Assembly: GCF_003312425.1 (NCBI RefSeq)
Contig: NZ_QNUX01000011.1
Coordinates: 1-64,000 of the forward strand
Source of the DNA: Flavobacterium psychrolimnae
GTDB taxonomy: Bacteria; Bacteroidota; Bacteroidia; Flavobacteriales; Flavobacteriaceae
Direction: 5' to 3'
Length of the DNA: 64,000 nt
Numbering within the stretch: position 1 is the stretch's first letter; each line of letters starts with the position of its first letter. Position numbers and translations under genes: made by a program. Below the pieces are notes generated by a model that worked only from the letters and a program-made list of their open reading frames with translations, was not told the origin of the DNA and made no database searches. Below are positions 45,537-53,962 of the stretch, piece after piece.

Positions 45537-46133
45537 TTATGTAATTGGGTTAAGTAAGTTTTTTTCTAATTCGGCAATTCCCTTTTCTGTCGCCATTGCT
45601 CGGGTGTGGTATTCCAGTGCTTCCATTTCTAAGGCCGCAGCTTCTCTTTCGGAACGCGTATTTTCATTAATGGTAAAAATTAAAGCGTAATAAAGTTTAA
45701 CATAGACTTCAATATTGATGTCTTTTCTGTACAAGCCTTGAGCAATTCCTTTTTCAATGTTTTGTTTAAAGCAGCTTTCACATTCTTGAACTTGATACTC
45801 TAAAGCCTTTTCATATACTTCTGGATAATGCTTTTTTAGCTGATAAATAGGAGAGGTGTCTGTAGATTTGAACATATCAGCAAACATTTTTCTAATCTGG
45901 AAGTTTTCCTCTATTGCGTTGTAATCTCGAGAGATAATTTCGGTGATGATTTCGTGAACTTCCTTGTGAAGCAATTGTGTGCTTTCGTGTATCAGCAATT
46001 CCTTATTGGCAAAATATTTATAAATTGTTTTCTTTGATATGCACATTTCACCGGCAATATCATCCATTGTTATGCTTTTGAAACCAAGTCTCAAAAACAT
46101 ATCTTTTGCTTTATTTATAATTTTTTCTTTCAT
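45537..46133 (-). CDS. TetR-family regulator of the RND efflux operon
   Basis: The first 50 residues form the TetR DNA-binding domain: IINKAKDMFLRLGFKSITMDDIAGEMCISKKTIYKYFANKELLI, with the helix-turn-helix at about 26-45. The remaining 150 residues form the helical ligand-binding and dimer domain. It is the first gene of the operon and is likely autoregulated, because inverted repeats of TetR-operator size lie across its promoter (46219-46246). The same pattern precedes yceI. The inducer cannot be read from sequence. The length is 198 residues. Confidence 0.93.
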   Translation of the reverse strand: MKEKIINKAKDMFLRLGFKSITMDDIAGEMCISKKTIYKYFANKELLIHESTQLLHKEVHEIITEIISRDYNAIEENFQIRKMFADMFKSTDTSPIYQLKKHYPEVYEKALEYQVQECESCFKQNIEKGIAQGLYRKDINIEVYVKLYYALIFTINENTRSEREAAALEMEALEYHTRAMATEKGIAELEKNLLNPIT

Positions 46134-46142
46134 CTTTTTATG

Positions 46143-46157
46143 CTGAAATAGTTTCAG
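46143..46157. promoter_or_regulatory. short palindrome in the tetR leader, possible secondary operator
   Basis: CTGAAATAGTTTCAG is a palindrome ten bases before the tetR ATG. On the minus strand it contains GAAACTATTT, the same ten bases that open the operator copies at 46219-46246 and 46908-46935. Confidence 0.45.
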
Positions 46158-46200
46158 TATGTTTTAATTAAGTTCTATTGTGAAGGTGGACTAATCAAAT

Positions 46201-46272
46201 CGAGTGCAAATGTAAGAAGGAAACTTTGAACACTAAAATAGTTTCCTTTTAATTTGTAATTATTTAACATTT
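46201..46272 (-). promoter_or_regulatory. tetR promoter with 28-base operator, copy 1
   Basis: A -7 box TACATTTG (minus strand, 46207-46214) lies about 73 bases before the tetR ATG. Just upstream, GGAAACT (46219-46225 on the plus strand) and AGTTTCC (46240-46246) form perfect inverted arms 14 bases apart. They span the spacer and the -33 position, where TTTTAG replaces TTTTGG of copy 2. The 72-base block is repeated without gaps at 46890-46961, with roughly 60 identical positions. Confidence 0.7.
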
Positions 46273-46288
46273 AGTTTAAATATGTTAA

Positions 46289-46810
46289 TTAAACCGTAAA
46301 TTCAAGATTAGCAATCAGTTTGATATCTTGTCCCAAAGCCAAGCCACTGGTTTGATTGAAAGAATTAAATGTCAGTCCAAAATCTTTACGGTTGATTTTA
46401 CCTGTTATTTCAAATGCTGCTTTCTGATCGCCATTGTAAGCGTTTATTCCGATGAATTCCGCATCTAATTCCACGACTTTTGTAATGTTTTTGATGGTTA
46501 AATTCCCTTTCAAGAAATTGATGTTTTTATTTACTTTTTCGAATGAAGTTGACTTAAAACTAATAATAGGATATTCAGTGACATCAAAGAGGTCATTCAT
46601 TTTTAAATGCGTGTCAATTTGCTCCAGTTTTCCATCCTTGTTGTTTACATCCAATGAAAATTCGATCGAGGCGTCTTCAATTTCATTGTTTTCAATATCG
46701 ATATGCCCGTTGAATTTGTTGATGGTTCCCGCTAAATAGGCAATTATTGAATGCCTCATTTTAATCAGAACATCAGATTGGTTGGAGTCAATTGTCCATT
46801 TAGTTTTCAT
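46289..46810 (-). CDS. YceI-family protein
   Basis: The 173 residues form a lipocalin-like YceI barrel: KWTIDSNQSDVLIKMRHSIIAYLAGTINKFNGHIDIE at the N-terminus, HLKMNDLFDVTEYPIISFKSTSFE in the middle, and AAFEITGKINRKDFGLTFNS near the end. Family members bind polyisoprenoid or other amphiphilic molecules. There is no signal peptide, so it is probably cytosolic, unlike E. coli YceI. A copy of the tetR promoter/operator precedes it, so it is probably induced together with the efflux pump. Shared handling of a lipophilic compound is plausible (inference). Confidence 0.92.
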   Translation of the reverse strand: MKTKWTIDSNQSDVLIKMRHSIIAYLAGTINKFNGHIDIENNEIEDASIEFSLDVNNKDGKLEQIDTHLKMNDLFDVTEYPIISFKSTSFEKVNKNINFLKGNLTIKNITKVVELDAEFIGINAYNGDQKAAFEITGKINRKDFGLTFNSFNQTSGLALGQDIKLIANLEFTV

Positions 46811-46889
46811 AATTCATCGGGTGTATTAAAATTTAATTGATCTAACAAGCACTTAAAAAAAAGTAGCTAAGGATTTGAAATGTTAAATT

Positions 46890-46961
46890 CGAGTGCAAAT
46901 GTAAGACGGAAACTTTGAATACCAAAATAGTTTCCATTGTATTTTGATTTATTTAACATTT
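46890..46961 (-). promoter_or_regulatory. yceI promoter with 28-base operator, copy 2
   Basis: Minus-strand TACATTTG (46896-46903) and TTG (complement of 46923-46925) are separated by 19 bases, a complete Bacteroidota promoter. Inverted arms GGAAACT (46908-46914) and AGTTTCC (46929-46935), 14 bases apart, overlie the spacer and the -33 element exactly as in front of tetR. A bound repressor would hide the promoter. Confidence 0.72.
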
Positions 46962-47022
46962 GATAATGAAACGGAGTTTGTAATGCAAATTGAATACTGT
47001 AAATTAGCCGAAAATTTATTTT

Positions 47023-47997
47023 ATGCATACCATTTTTCAGTATCAGGAGTTCCTTTCGGATTATTTGCAATCACAATACGAAACCAAAGAACCTAGAAAT
47101 TTATATGAGCCTATACATTACATTTTAGATCTTGGCGGAAAAAGAATGCGTCCGGTACTTACTTTAATGAGTGCGGAGGTTTTTGATGCAGATTACAAGA
47201 AAGCGCTTCCTGCTGCTCTGGCTGTCGAAGTTTTTCATAATTTTTCATTGGTACATGATGATATTATGGATGATGCTCCTTTGCGCAGAGGACATGAAAC
47301 CGTGCATGAAAAATGGAATTTAAACACTGGAATTTTATCAGGCGACGCTATGTTAATTTTAGCGTACCAATATTTCGAACAATACGAGCCTCTTATATTT
47401 AGGGATTTAGCAAAGTTGTTTAGCAAAACGGCACTCGAGGTTTGCGAAGGACAACAATGGGATGTTGATTTTGAAGAGCGCACCGATGTAACAATTGCGG
47501 AATATTTGAAAATGATTCAATATAAAACAGCGGTTTTAGTGGCAGCAGCGATGAAAATGGGAGCAATAATTGCGGAAACTTCTGTAGAAAATGCCAATTT
47601 AATTTATGATTTCGGATTAAATTTAGGATTAGCTTTCCAGTTGCAGGATGATTTTCTGGACGCATTTGGTAATCCGGAAACCTTTGGAAAACAAGTGGGC
47701 GGTGATATAATTGAAAACAAAAAAACCTATTTGTATCTTAAAGCGGTTGCGTTTTCAAATGAAGAAGAAGCGCAGGAATTGAAAAGCTTATTTTCAATTC
47801 AACCAGAAGATAATACTGATAAAATAGAACGTGTAAAAGCTTTATTCAATAGTTCTGGTGCTTCAAAAGCAACTCAGGATGCGATACAGGATTTTACGTT
47901 CAAAGCTTTTCAAACTTTGGATAAAATGAATATCAGCACAGAGAAAAAAGAAATGTTGAAGACTTTTGGTGAAAACTTAATGGGAAGAAAAGTTTAG
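47023..47997 (+). CDS. polyprenyl diphosphate synthase
   Basis: This all-helical trans-prenyltransferase extends farnesyl or geranyl diphosphate with isopentenyl units, giving the side chain of menaquinone or another polyprenyl product. LGGKRMRPVLTLMSAEVF holds the diphosphate-binding Lys and Arg, SLVHDDIMDDAPLRRG is the first Asp-rich motif and LAFQLQDDFLDAFG the second. The 324 residues are typical of IspB/IspA-like enzymes; product length cannot be fixed from this. The ATG at 47023 gives a normal N-terminus. Confidence 0.93.
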   Translation: MHTIFQYQEFLSDYLQSQYETKEPRNLYEPIHYILDLGGKRMRPVLTLMSAEVFDADYKKALPAALAVEVFHNFSLVHDDIMDDAPLRRGHETVHEKWNLNTGILSGDAMLILAYQYFEQYEPLIFRDLAKLFSKTALEVCEGQQWDVDFEERTDVTIAEYLKMIQYKTAVLVAAAMKMGAIIAETSVENANLIYDFGLNLGLAFQLQDDFLDAFGNPETFGKQVGGDIIENKKTYLYLKAVAFSNEEEAQELKSLFSIQPEDNTDKIERVKALFNSSGASKATQDAIQDFTFKAFQTLDKMNISTEKKEMLKTFGENLMGRKV

Positions 47998-48000
47998 ATT

Positions 48001-48147
48001 TTTGATTGCAGATTAACGATTTATGATCGCAGAAGTTTTACTTCGGGTAAATAATGGTTTATTTCAAAAATCAGTATAATTCAAAAAAAAATCAAACATT
48101 TAGAGTGTTTCTTAAAATCAAAAATCGTTAATCAACAATCTGAAATC
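48001..48147. repeat. intergenic repeat block with inverted ends (dispersed repeat copies B and C)
   Basis: The right end, 48121-48147, is the reverse complement of the 27-base repeat between nuoD and nuoE with one difference. The left end carries a partial copy in the opposite orientation (GATTGCAGATTAACGATTT, 48004-48022), so the two ends can pair over 12 bases (GATTAACGATTT). A small hairpin, GAAGTTTTACTTC, lies just inside the left end. The block occupies almost the whole gap between the polyprenyl synthase and the next gene. Confidence 0.7.
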
Positions 48148-48149
48148 AA

Positions 48150-48503
48150 ATGTTTATAGTTCCAAAAAATACCGATTTACTACTTTCTGAAGCCGAAGGT
48201 GAAAACTTATATTTGAAATTAATCGAACAAATGATTAAGGATTTCAATTTGGCTAATGAAGCCATTGATTTTCCTTTGAGTATTTCTCCTAATGAATTGA
48301 AGTTACAGCTTCATGAAAAAATCTACCGACTCATTCAATACAAATTTGCGGAATACCTCAATTTATTGTACATAATTGATGTTTCCGAAGAAGAAATAAA
48401 AAAACTCGATGGTTCTGATTTAGTAATTCTGGCAGAACAAGTCGCTTTTCTGATTCTAAAAAGAGAATGGCAAAAAGTTTGGTTCAGGAATAAATATCGT
48501 TAA
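48150..48503 (+). CDS. conserved protein of unknown function (117 aa)
   Basis: A small, mostly helical cytosolic protein with no signal or membrane segment. It ends in a basic tail (FLILKREWQKVWFRNKYR). The segment KLQLHEKIYRLIQYKFAEYLNLLYIIDVSEEEIKKLDGSDLVILAEQVAF resembles short proteins often found next to isoprenoid and suc genes in Flavobacteria, but I know no function for them. Its ATG lies two bases after the repeat at 48121-48147. Confidence 0.75.
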   Translation: MFIVPKNTDLLLSEAEGENLYLKLIEQMIKDFNLANEAIDFPLSISPNELKLQLHEKIYRLIQYKFAEYLNLLYIIDVSEEEIKKLDGSDLVILAEQVAFLILKREWQKVWFRNKYR

Positions 48504-48545
48504 TCTTTTTTCAGTTTAGATTCCTTAAACCTTAAGAAAGAGGAT

Positions 48546-49088
48546 TTAAAAATACACTCGGATAAATGGCATAAAGGCACTGCCGTAAATGTTGTTTTTG
48601 TCTGTCAAAACATTGTATCGTCCGCCAATAGTAGCATTTCCGGAGCGGTAACCGGCTCCAATAAACAATCCCGTATTCCAATAATCCTGTGAATTAGTAT
48701 TGGATCCATCCAGATTTACATTGACTCTTAATTGTTCCAGTTCAGCCGAAAGTTGGATTTCAGGTATCGGATTAAAAAGACCTATAACGCTACCACCATA
48801 CAAATGGGAAGCATAAAAATCTCTTTGTTTTAAATATTTATATTGTAAGCCAACACCTAAAGCTACATATTCATTGAAATTATAAATGGAGCTTGGTGCC
48901 AAAGAAATGTCCGTGTAGCCAGAACCAAAACCTAAACCGATTCCACCTCCAAATTGTACATTTCGCCAAAACTGATTTTCCATTTCTGGTTGCATATCAT
49001 TTTGTTGCGCAAATGCGCAGCTTGAAAAAAACAAAGCAATTAGCGCCAAAAAGATTTTGGAATCCTTCAAAAAGCAATTCTTTGTCAT
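48546..49088 (-). CDS. outer-membrane beta-barrel-like protein (180 aa)
   Basis: The signal peptide SKIFLALIALFFSSCAFAQQ is followed by alternating, Gly-rich strands: FWRNVQFGGGIGLGFGSGYTDISLAPSSIYNF, LGVGLQYKYLKQR, LFIGAGYRSGNATIGGRYNVL and MPFIRVYF. The last residues, ending in Phe, are typical of beta-barrels assembled by BAM. I use the ATG at 49088; a TTG at 49109 would only lengthen the signal. It is divergent from sucA. Similar genes beside sucA are sometimes mislabelled as ketoglutarate decarboxylase. Nothing in this sequence supports that. Confidence 0.85.
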   Translation of the reverse strand: MTKNCFLKDSKIFLALIALFFSSCAFAQQNDMQPEMENQFWRNVQFGGGIGLGFGSGYTDISLAPSSIYNFNEYVALGVGLQYKYLKQRDFYASHLYGGSVIGLFNPIPEIQLSAELEQLRVNVNLDGSNTNSQDYWNTGLFIGAGYRSGNATIGGRYNVLTDKNNIYGSAFMPFIRVYF

Positions 49089-49160
49089 AAGTTTTTGGTT
49101 TTTTAACAATATTCAATGTAAAAGTATCTTAAAATAAATTATAAATTTATTGTATTATCG

Positions 49161-49168
49161 TACTTTTG
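49161..49168 (+). promoter_or_regulatory. possible sucA promoter, -7 box
   Basis: TACTTTTG fits the -7 box and lies 40 bases before the sucA ATG. No clear TTG is present at the usual spacing. Confidence 0.45.
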
Positions 49169-49208
49169 CCAAACTATTTTAACAAAAAAGGTATATTCAC
49201 TAAATATT

Positions 49209-51983
49209 ATGGATAGGTTTTCATTTTTAAACGCAGCACACACAGAATTTTTCGCACAATTATACGATCAATATTTAGAGAATCCAGATAGCGTAGAGCC
49301 AAGTTGGAGAAGTTTTTTTCAGGGTTTCGACTTTGGAATGACGACTTACAATGAGGAAAACCCTGTTGAACAAATAGCAAATTTTGCATCTAATAATACG
49401 GATGTAAGTTTGGTCTCTGAAAAGCTTCAAAAAGAATTCAACGTATTAAAACTAATAGATGGATATCGTTCTCGCGGTCATTTGTTCACTAAAACAAATC
49501 CGGTTCGTGAAAGACGTACAACATCGCCAACATTAGAAATCACGAATTTCGGACTTTCTTCCGCAGATTTGAATACTGTTTTTGATGCCGCTAAGGTGAT
49601 TAATATTCAGCCTTGTACGCTTCAGGAAATCATCACACATCTAGATACTATATATTGCCAGCACATTGGGGTGGAGTATATGTATATCCGTAAACCGGAA
49701 GTGGTAGAGTGGATTCAGAAAAAATTAGGTTTCAATGACAATCAGCCTAAGTTTTCTTTGGATGAAAAAAAATCAATACTGAATAAATTAAACCAAGCCG
49801 TTTCTTTTGAGAACTTTTTGCATACTAAATATGTAGGTCAAAAACGTTTTTCTCTTGAAGGTGGAGAATCAATCATACCGGCTTTGGATGCTTTAATTGA
49901 AAAAGCAGCCGAAAAAGGAGTGGAACAATTTGTAATGGGAATGGCACACCGTGGCCGTTTGAATGTTTTGGCAAATATTTTTGGCAAATCAACCCAAGAC
50001 ATTTTTGGGGAGTTTGATGGTAAAGATTACGATCAAGAATATTTTGACGGTGATGTAAAATACCATTTGGGACTTACTGCTGATAAAGTGACTAGCACTG
50101 GTAAAAAAATCAATATCAATTTAGCGCCAAATCCCTCTCACCTTGAAACTGTAGGTGCAGTAATCGAAGGAATTACTAGAGCGAAACAAGACAAATATTT
50201 CCCTAACGATTTCTCAAAAGTATTGCCAATCGCCGTTCATGGGGATGCCGCAATTGCTGGTCAGGGAATTTTGTACGAAATTGTACAAATGGCGCAATTG
50301 GACGGTTACAAAACCGGAGGGACAATCCATATTGTAATCAATAATCAAGTTGGTTTTACGACTAATTATCTTGATGCGCGTTCATCAACTTATTGTACGG
50401 ACGTTGCTAAAGTAACACTTTCGCCAGTATTGCACGTAAATGCGGATGATGCTGAAGCTGTCGTTCACGCAATGTCATTTGCTTTAGATTTCAGAATGCA
50501 ATTTGGACGTGACGTTTTCATCGATTTATTAGGATATAGAAAATACGGACACAACGAAGGTGATGAGCCTCGTTTTACGCAGCCGGTATTGTATAAAATT
50601 ATTGCTAAGCACAAAAATCCAAGAGATATTTACATGGAGAAATTACTTGCTGATGGAGTAATCGACAACACTTTTGTAAAAGGATTGGAGCAAGAATACA
50701 AATCAAACCTGGAAATAAACTTAGAAGAATCTCGTAAAAAGGATTTGACCATTATTACCCCATTCATGAAAAATGAGTGGAAAGGTTTTGAACAGGTTTC
50801 TGATGTTGAAATGCTTAAAAAAGTAGACACTACTTTTCCAGAAGAAGGACTTACTGAAGTTGCAAACGTGATTTGTAACTTGCCAACAGACAAAAAATTT
50901 ATAAGCAAAATACAAAAACTGATAAACGACAGAAAAACAATGTTTTTCGAAACGAATAAGCTGGATTGGGCTATGGCCGAACATTTAGCGTATGGTTCAC
51001 TTTTAAAAGAAGGATACGATGTTCGTATTTCCGGACAAGATGTGGAGCGTGGGACATTCTCTCACCGTCACGCCGTTGTAAAAGTGGAGGATTCAGAAGA
51101 AGAAGTTACTTTATTAAGTAATTTAGAAGGAGCAACCGGAAAATTCAATATTTACAATTCACTTTTGTCTGAATATGGAGTGTTAGGATTTGATTACGGA
51201 TATGCTTTGGCAAACCCAAATACACTAACCATTTGGGAAGCACAATTTGGAGATTTCAGTAATGGAGCTCAAATTATGATTGACCAATACATTTCTTGTG
51301 GAGAAGATAAATGGAACAACCAGAACGGAATTGTTTTATTATTGCCTCACGGATATGAAGGGCAAGGAGCAGAACATTCATCAGCCAGAATGGAGCGTTA
51401 TTTACAACTTTGCGCCAGACATAATATGTATGTTGCGGATTGTACAACGCCAGCTAACTTCTTTCACTTGTTGAGAAGACAAATGAAAACAACCTTCCGT
51501 AAACCGCTTATCGTGTTTACACCAAAGAGTTTGTTGCGTGATCCAAGAGTGGTTTCTACAGTTGAAGAATTTGCGACAGGTAGTTTCCAGGAAACATTCG
51601 ATGATGAAACAGTGAATAAGGATGAGGTGAAAACACTAGTTTTCTGTACCGGAAAATTCTATTATGACATCACTGCCGAAAGAGAAAATCTTGGTAGAAA
51701 TGATGTTGCGGTTGTTAGAATCGAACAATTATTCCCATTGCCAGTGGAACAATTAAAAGAAATTATTGCTAAATATCCAAACGCTGATGATTATGTTTGG
51801 GCACAAGAAGAGCCAAAAAACATGGGAGCGTACAGCTTTATGTTGATGAATTTCGATTTAGTAAAATGGAGATTGGCTTCACTAAAAGCATACGCAGCTC
51901 CAGCGGCTGGAAGTTATACAAGAGCAAAACGTCGTCAGGCGGATGCTTTAAGAATGGTTTTTGATAAAAATTTATTTAGATAA
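49209..51983 (+). CDS. sucA: 2-oxoglutarate dehydrogenase E1 component
   Basis: E1 decarboxylates 2-oxoglutarate with thiamine diphosphate in the citric acid cycle. The N-terminus (MDRFSFLNAAHTEFFAQLYDQYLENPDSVEPSWRSFFQGF) is the E2-binding tail. The ThDP half includes FVMGMAHRGRLNVLANIFGK, NPSHLETVGAVIEG, HGDAAIAGQGI and IVINNQVGFTTN. The second half has SQDVERGTFSHRHAVV-type RISGQDVERGTFSHRHA and VLLLPHGYEGQGAEHSSARMERYLQLCA. Its 924 residues are normal. E2 lies two genes downstream; E3 is outside the window. Confidence 0.97.
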   Translation: MDRFSFLNAAHTEFFAQLYDQYLENPDSVEPSWRSFFQGFDFGMTTYNEENPVEQIANFASNNTDVSLVSEKLQKEFNVLKLIDGYRSRGHLFTKTNPVRERRTTSPTLEITNFGLSSADLNTVFDAAKVINIQPCTLQEIITHLDTIYCQHIGVEYMYIRKPEVVEWIQKKLGFNDNQPKFSLDEKKSILNKLNQAVSFENFLHTKYVGQKRFSLEGGESIIPALDALIEKAAEKGVEQFVMGMAHRGRLNVLANIFGKSTQDIFGEFDGKDYDQEYFDGDVKYHLGLTADKVTSTGKKININLAPNPSHLETVGAVIEGITRAKQDKYFPNDFSKVLPIAVHGDAAIAGQGILYEIVQMAQLDGYKTGGTIHIVINNQVGFTTNYLDARSSTYCTDVAKVTLSPVLHVNADDAEAVVHAMSFALDFRMQFGRDVFIDLLGYRKYGHNEGDEPRFTQPVLYKIIAKHKNPRDIYMEKLLADGVIDNTFVKGLEQEYKSNLEINLEESRKKDLTIITPFMKNEWKGFEQVSDVEMLKKVDTTFPEEGLTEVANVICNLPTDKKFISKIQKLINDRKTMFFETNKLDWAMAEHLAYGSLLKEGYDVRISGQDVERGTFSHRHAVVKVEDSEEEVTLLSNLEGATGKFNIYNSLLSEYGVLGFDYGYALANPNTLTIWEAQFGDFSNGAQIMIDQYISCGEDKWNNQNGIVLLLPHGYEGQGAEHSSARMERYLQLCARHNMYVADCTTPANFFHLLRRQMKTTFRKPLIVFTPKSLLRDPRVVSTVEEFATGSFQETFDDETVNKDEVKTLVFCTGKFYYDITAERENLGRNDVAVVRIEQLFPLPVEQLKEIIAKYPNADDYVWAQEEPKNMGAYSFMLMNFDLVKWRLASLKAYAAPAAGSYTRAKRRQADALRMVFDKNLFR

Positions 51984-51999
51984 CCTCAATTTTTTAATT

Positions 52000-52593
52000 A
52001 TGAAGAAACTTTTTGCTTTATTAATTTTTAGTTTAATTTTTAGTTTTTCTTATTCTCAAGAATTAAAAAAACCTAGCGAAGGAAAGTCATTGGTTTATTT
52101 TACAAGAGCATCAGCGACAGGTTTTTTAATCAATTTTAAATATTTTGATGGGGATAAATATTTAGGCAAATTTAATCATGGAAAATACTTGGTTTACGAA
52201 TGTGAACCTGGGAAACATTTATTTTGGTCTAAATCTGAAAACACAGATTTCTTAGAAGCAGAATTAGAAGCGGGTAAAGTTTATATAATTGATTCGGAAC
52301 CTCAAATGGGTGCTTTTAAAGCAGCTGTAAAATTAGACCCTTTTGATAATGATCCGAAAAATTATAAGAATATCAATAAATATGAAAGAAAAAAGGAAGC
52401 GATATTAAAAGCTATTTCAGGAGCTAAAGAATATACAATAAGTGAAGATGATTTAGCGGAAGCCAAAAAAAATCAAGAAGATTTAGTGAAGCGTTCGATG
52501 GAGAAATACACTAAGCGAAAGGCAGAAGGGGAAGTTTATCCTACCATGACAATAAATAGTAATTATGTTTCGAATTTAGAAACAGGTAAATAA
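52000..52593 (+). CDS. secreted DUF2846-like protein between sucA and sucB (197 aa)
   Basis: MKKLFALLIFSLIFSFSYSQELK is a signal peptide. The next 95 residues resemble the DUF2846 domain: GKSLVYFTRASATGFLINFKYFDGDKYLGKFNHGKYLVYECEPGKHLFWSKSENTDFLEAELEAGKVYII. The last 80 are charged and helical. Function is unknown; it would act outside the cytosol. I use the ATG at 52000 because a frame opened further upstream overlaps the end of sucA and lacks the signal structure. It lies 16 bases after sucA and 72 before sucB, an odd place for a secreted protein. Its AT-richness differs from the suc genes. Confidence 0.88.
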   Translation: MKKLFALLIFSLIFSFSYSQELKKPSEGKSLVYFTRASATGFLINFKYFDGDKYLGKFNHGKYLVYECEPGKHLFWSKSENTDFLEAELEAGKVYIIDSEPQMGAFKAAVKLDPFDNDPKNYKNINKYERKKEAILKAISGAKEYTISEDDLAEAKKNQEDLVKRSMEKYTKRKAEGEVYPTMTINSNYVSNLETGK

Positions 52594-52665
52594 TTCAATT
52601 ACTAATAAATAAAAACATAAGTAATTGTAAGAAGAATTAAAATTCATAATTTAAAATAATAGAAC

Positions 52666-53904
52666 ATGATTTTAGAAATGAAAGTCCCGTCACCAGGGGA
52701 ATCTATAAAGGAAGTTGAAATTGCAACTTGGTTGGTAAAAGACGGAGATTATGTAGAAAAAGACCAAGCAATTGCTGAGGTTGATTCTGATAAAGCAACC
52801 TTAGAATTGCCAGCAGAAGCAAGCGGAATCATTACTTTAAAAGCAGAAGAAGGCGATGCAGTTGCGGTAGGAGCAGTAGTTTGCCACATAGATACGGACG
52901 GAGCAAAACCAGCAGGTGATGCGCCAGTTGCTGAAGCTGTAAAAACAGTTGAAGCACCAAAAGCAGAAGTTAAGGCAGAAGCGCCAAAAGCGGCACCAGT
53001 AGCGGCAGCTCCAGCAGCGACTTATGCTTCAGGAACTCCATCTCCAGCAGCAAGAAAAATATTAGACGAGAAAAATATAGCGCCAGCTTCCGTAACAGGA
53101 ACTGGAAAAGACGGAAGAATCACTAAAGATGATGCCGTAAATGCAGTGCCTTCAATGGGAACTCCTACAGGTGGTTCTCGTGGAACAGAGCGCACTAAAT
53201 TATCGATGTTGCGTCGTAAAGTGGCTGAGAGATTAGTTGCTGCTAAAAATGAAACAGCCATGTTGACTACTTTCAACGAAGTAAACATGACGCCAATTAA
53301 CACCTTGCGTAATGAATACAAAGATGCGTTCAAAGCAAAACATGGTGGAATTGGTTTAGGATACATGTCTTTCTTTACTAAAGCAGTAACTAGAGCATTA
53401 AAATTATTCCCAGATGTGAACTCAATGATGGATGGCGATCATAAGATTGCTTTCGATTTTTGCGATATTTCAATTGCAGTTTCGGGACCAAAAGGATTAA
53501 TGGTTCCTGTAGTTCGCAATGCAGAGAATTTGACTTTCCGTGGAGTTGAAGCTGATATTAAAAGATTAGCAATCAAAGCGCGTGATGGTCAAATCACAGT
53601 GGATGATATGACTGGTGGAACGTTCACGATTACTAACGGTGGTGTTTTTGGAAGTATGTTGAGTACGCCAATTATCAATCCTCCACAATCTGGAATTCTA
53701 GGAATGCACAACATTATTGAGCGCCCAATTGCCGTAAACGGAAAAGTGGAAATTCACCCAATGATGTATGTAGCCTTATCTTATGATCACAGAATTATTG
53801 ATGGTCGTGAGTCTGTTGGATTCTTGGTAGCGGTAAAAGAAGCATTAGAAAACCCAATGGAATTATTGATGGACAATAATCCTAAAAAAGCGTTAGAACT
53901 ATAG
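52666..53904 (+). CDS. sucB: 2-oxoglutarate dehydrogenase E2 (dihydrolipoyl succinyltransferase)
   Basis: E2 transfers succinyl from E1 to CoA. The lipoyl domain (residues 1-78) carries the lipoylated Lys in [14 protein letters not shown]. An Ala/Pro/Lys-rich hinge follows, then the E3-binding domain ([31 protein letters not shown]) and the catalytic domain with [29 protein letters not shown] and the active-site His in [19 protein letters not shown]. The 412 residues are standard. Probably co-transcribed with sucA through the intervening gene; a terminator follows. Confidence 0.97.
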   Translation: MILEMKVPSPGESIKEVEIATWLVKDGDYVEKDQAIAEVDSDKATLELPAEASGIITLKAEEGDAVAVGAVVCHIDTDGAKPAGDAPVAEAVKTVEAPKAEVKAEAPKAAPVAAAPAATYASGTPSPAARKILDEKNIAPASVTGTGKDGRITKDDAVNAVPSMGTPTGGSRGTERTKLSMLRRKVAERLVAAKNETAMLTTFNEVNMTPINTLRNEYKDAFKAKHGGIGLGYMSFFTKAVTRALKLFPDVNSMMDGDHKIAFDFCDISIAVSGPKGLMVPVVRNAENLTFRGVEADIKRLAIKARDGQITVDDMTGGTFTITNGGVFGSMLSTPIINPPQSGILGMHNIIERPIAVNGKVEIHPMMYVALSYDHRIIDGRESVGFLVAVKEALENPMELLMDNNPKKALEL

Positions 53905-53931
53905 TTTTAAGGTTTTGGAAATATTTGAGAG

Positions 53932-53962
53932 TCCTGTTTAGTTTTCTAAACAGGATTTTTTT
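53932..53962 (+). terminator. terminator of the suc operon
   Basis: TCCTGTTTAG, loop TTTT and CTAAACAGGA pair perfectly over ten positions and run into seven T. The T run reaches the stop codon of the convergent protease gene. Confidence 0.9.

Noticed and set aside
48546..49088. Labelling the gene beside sucA as a ketoglutarate decarboxylase
   Set aside because: The sequence is a signal peptide plus beta-barrel strands with no thiamine-binding motif.
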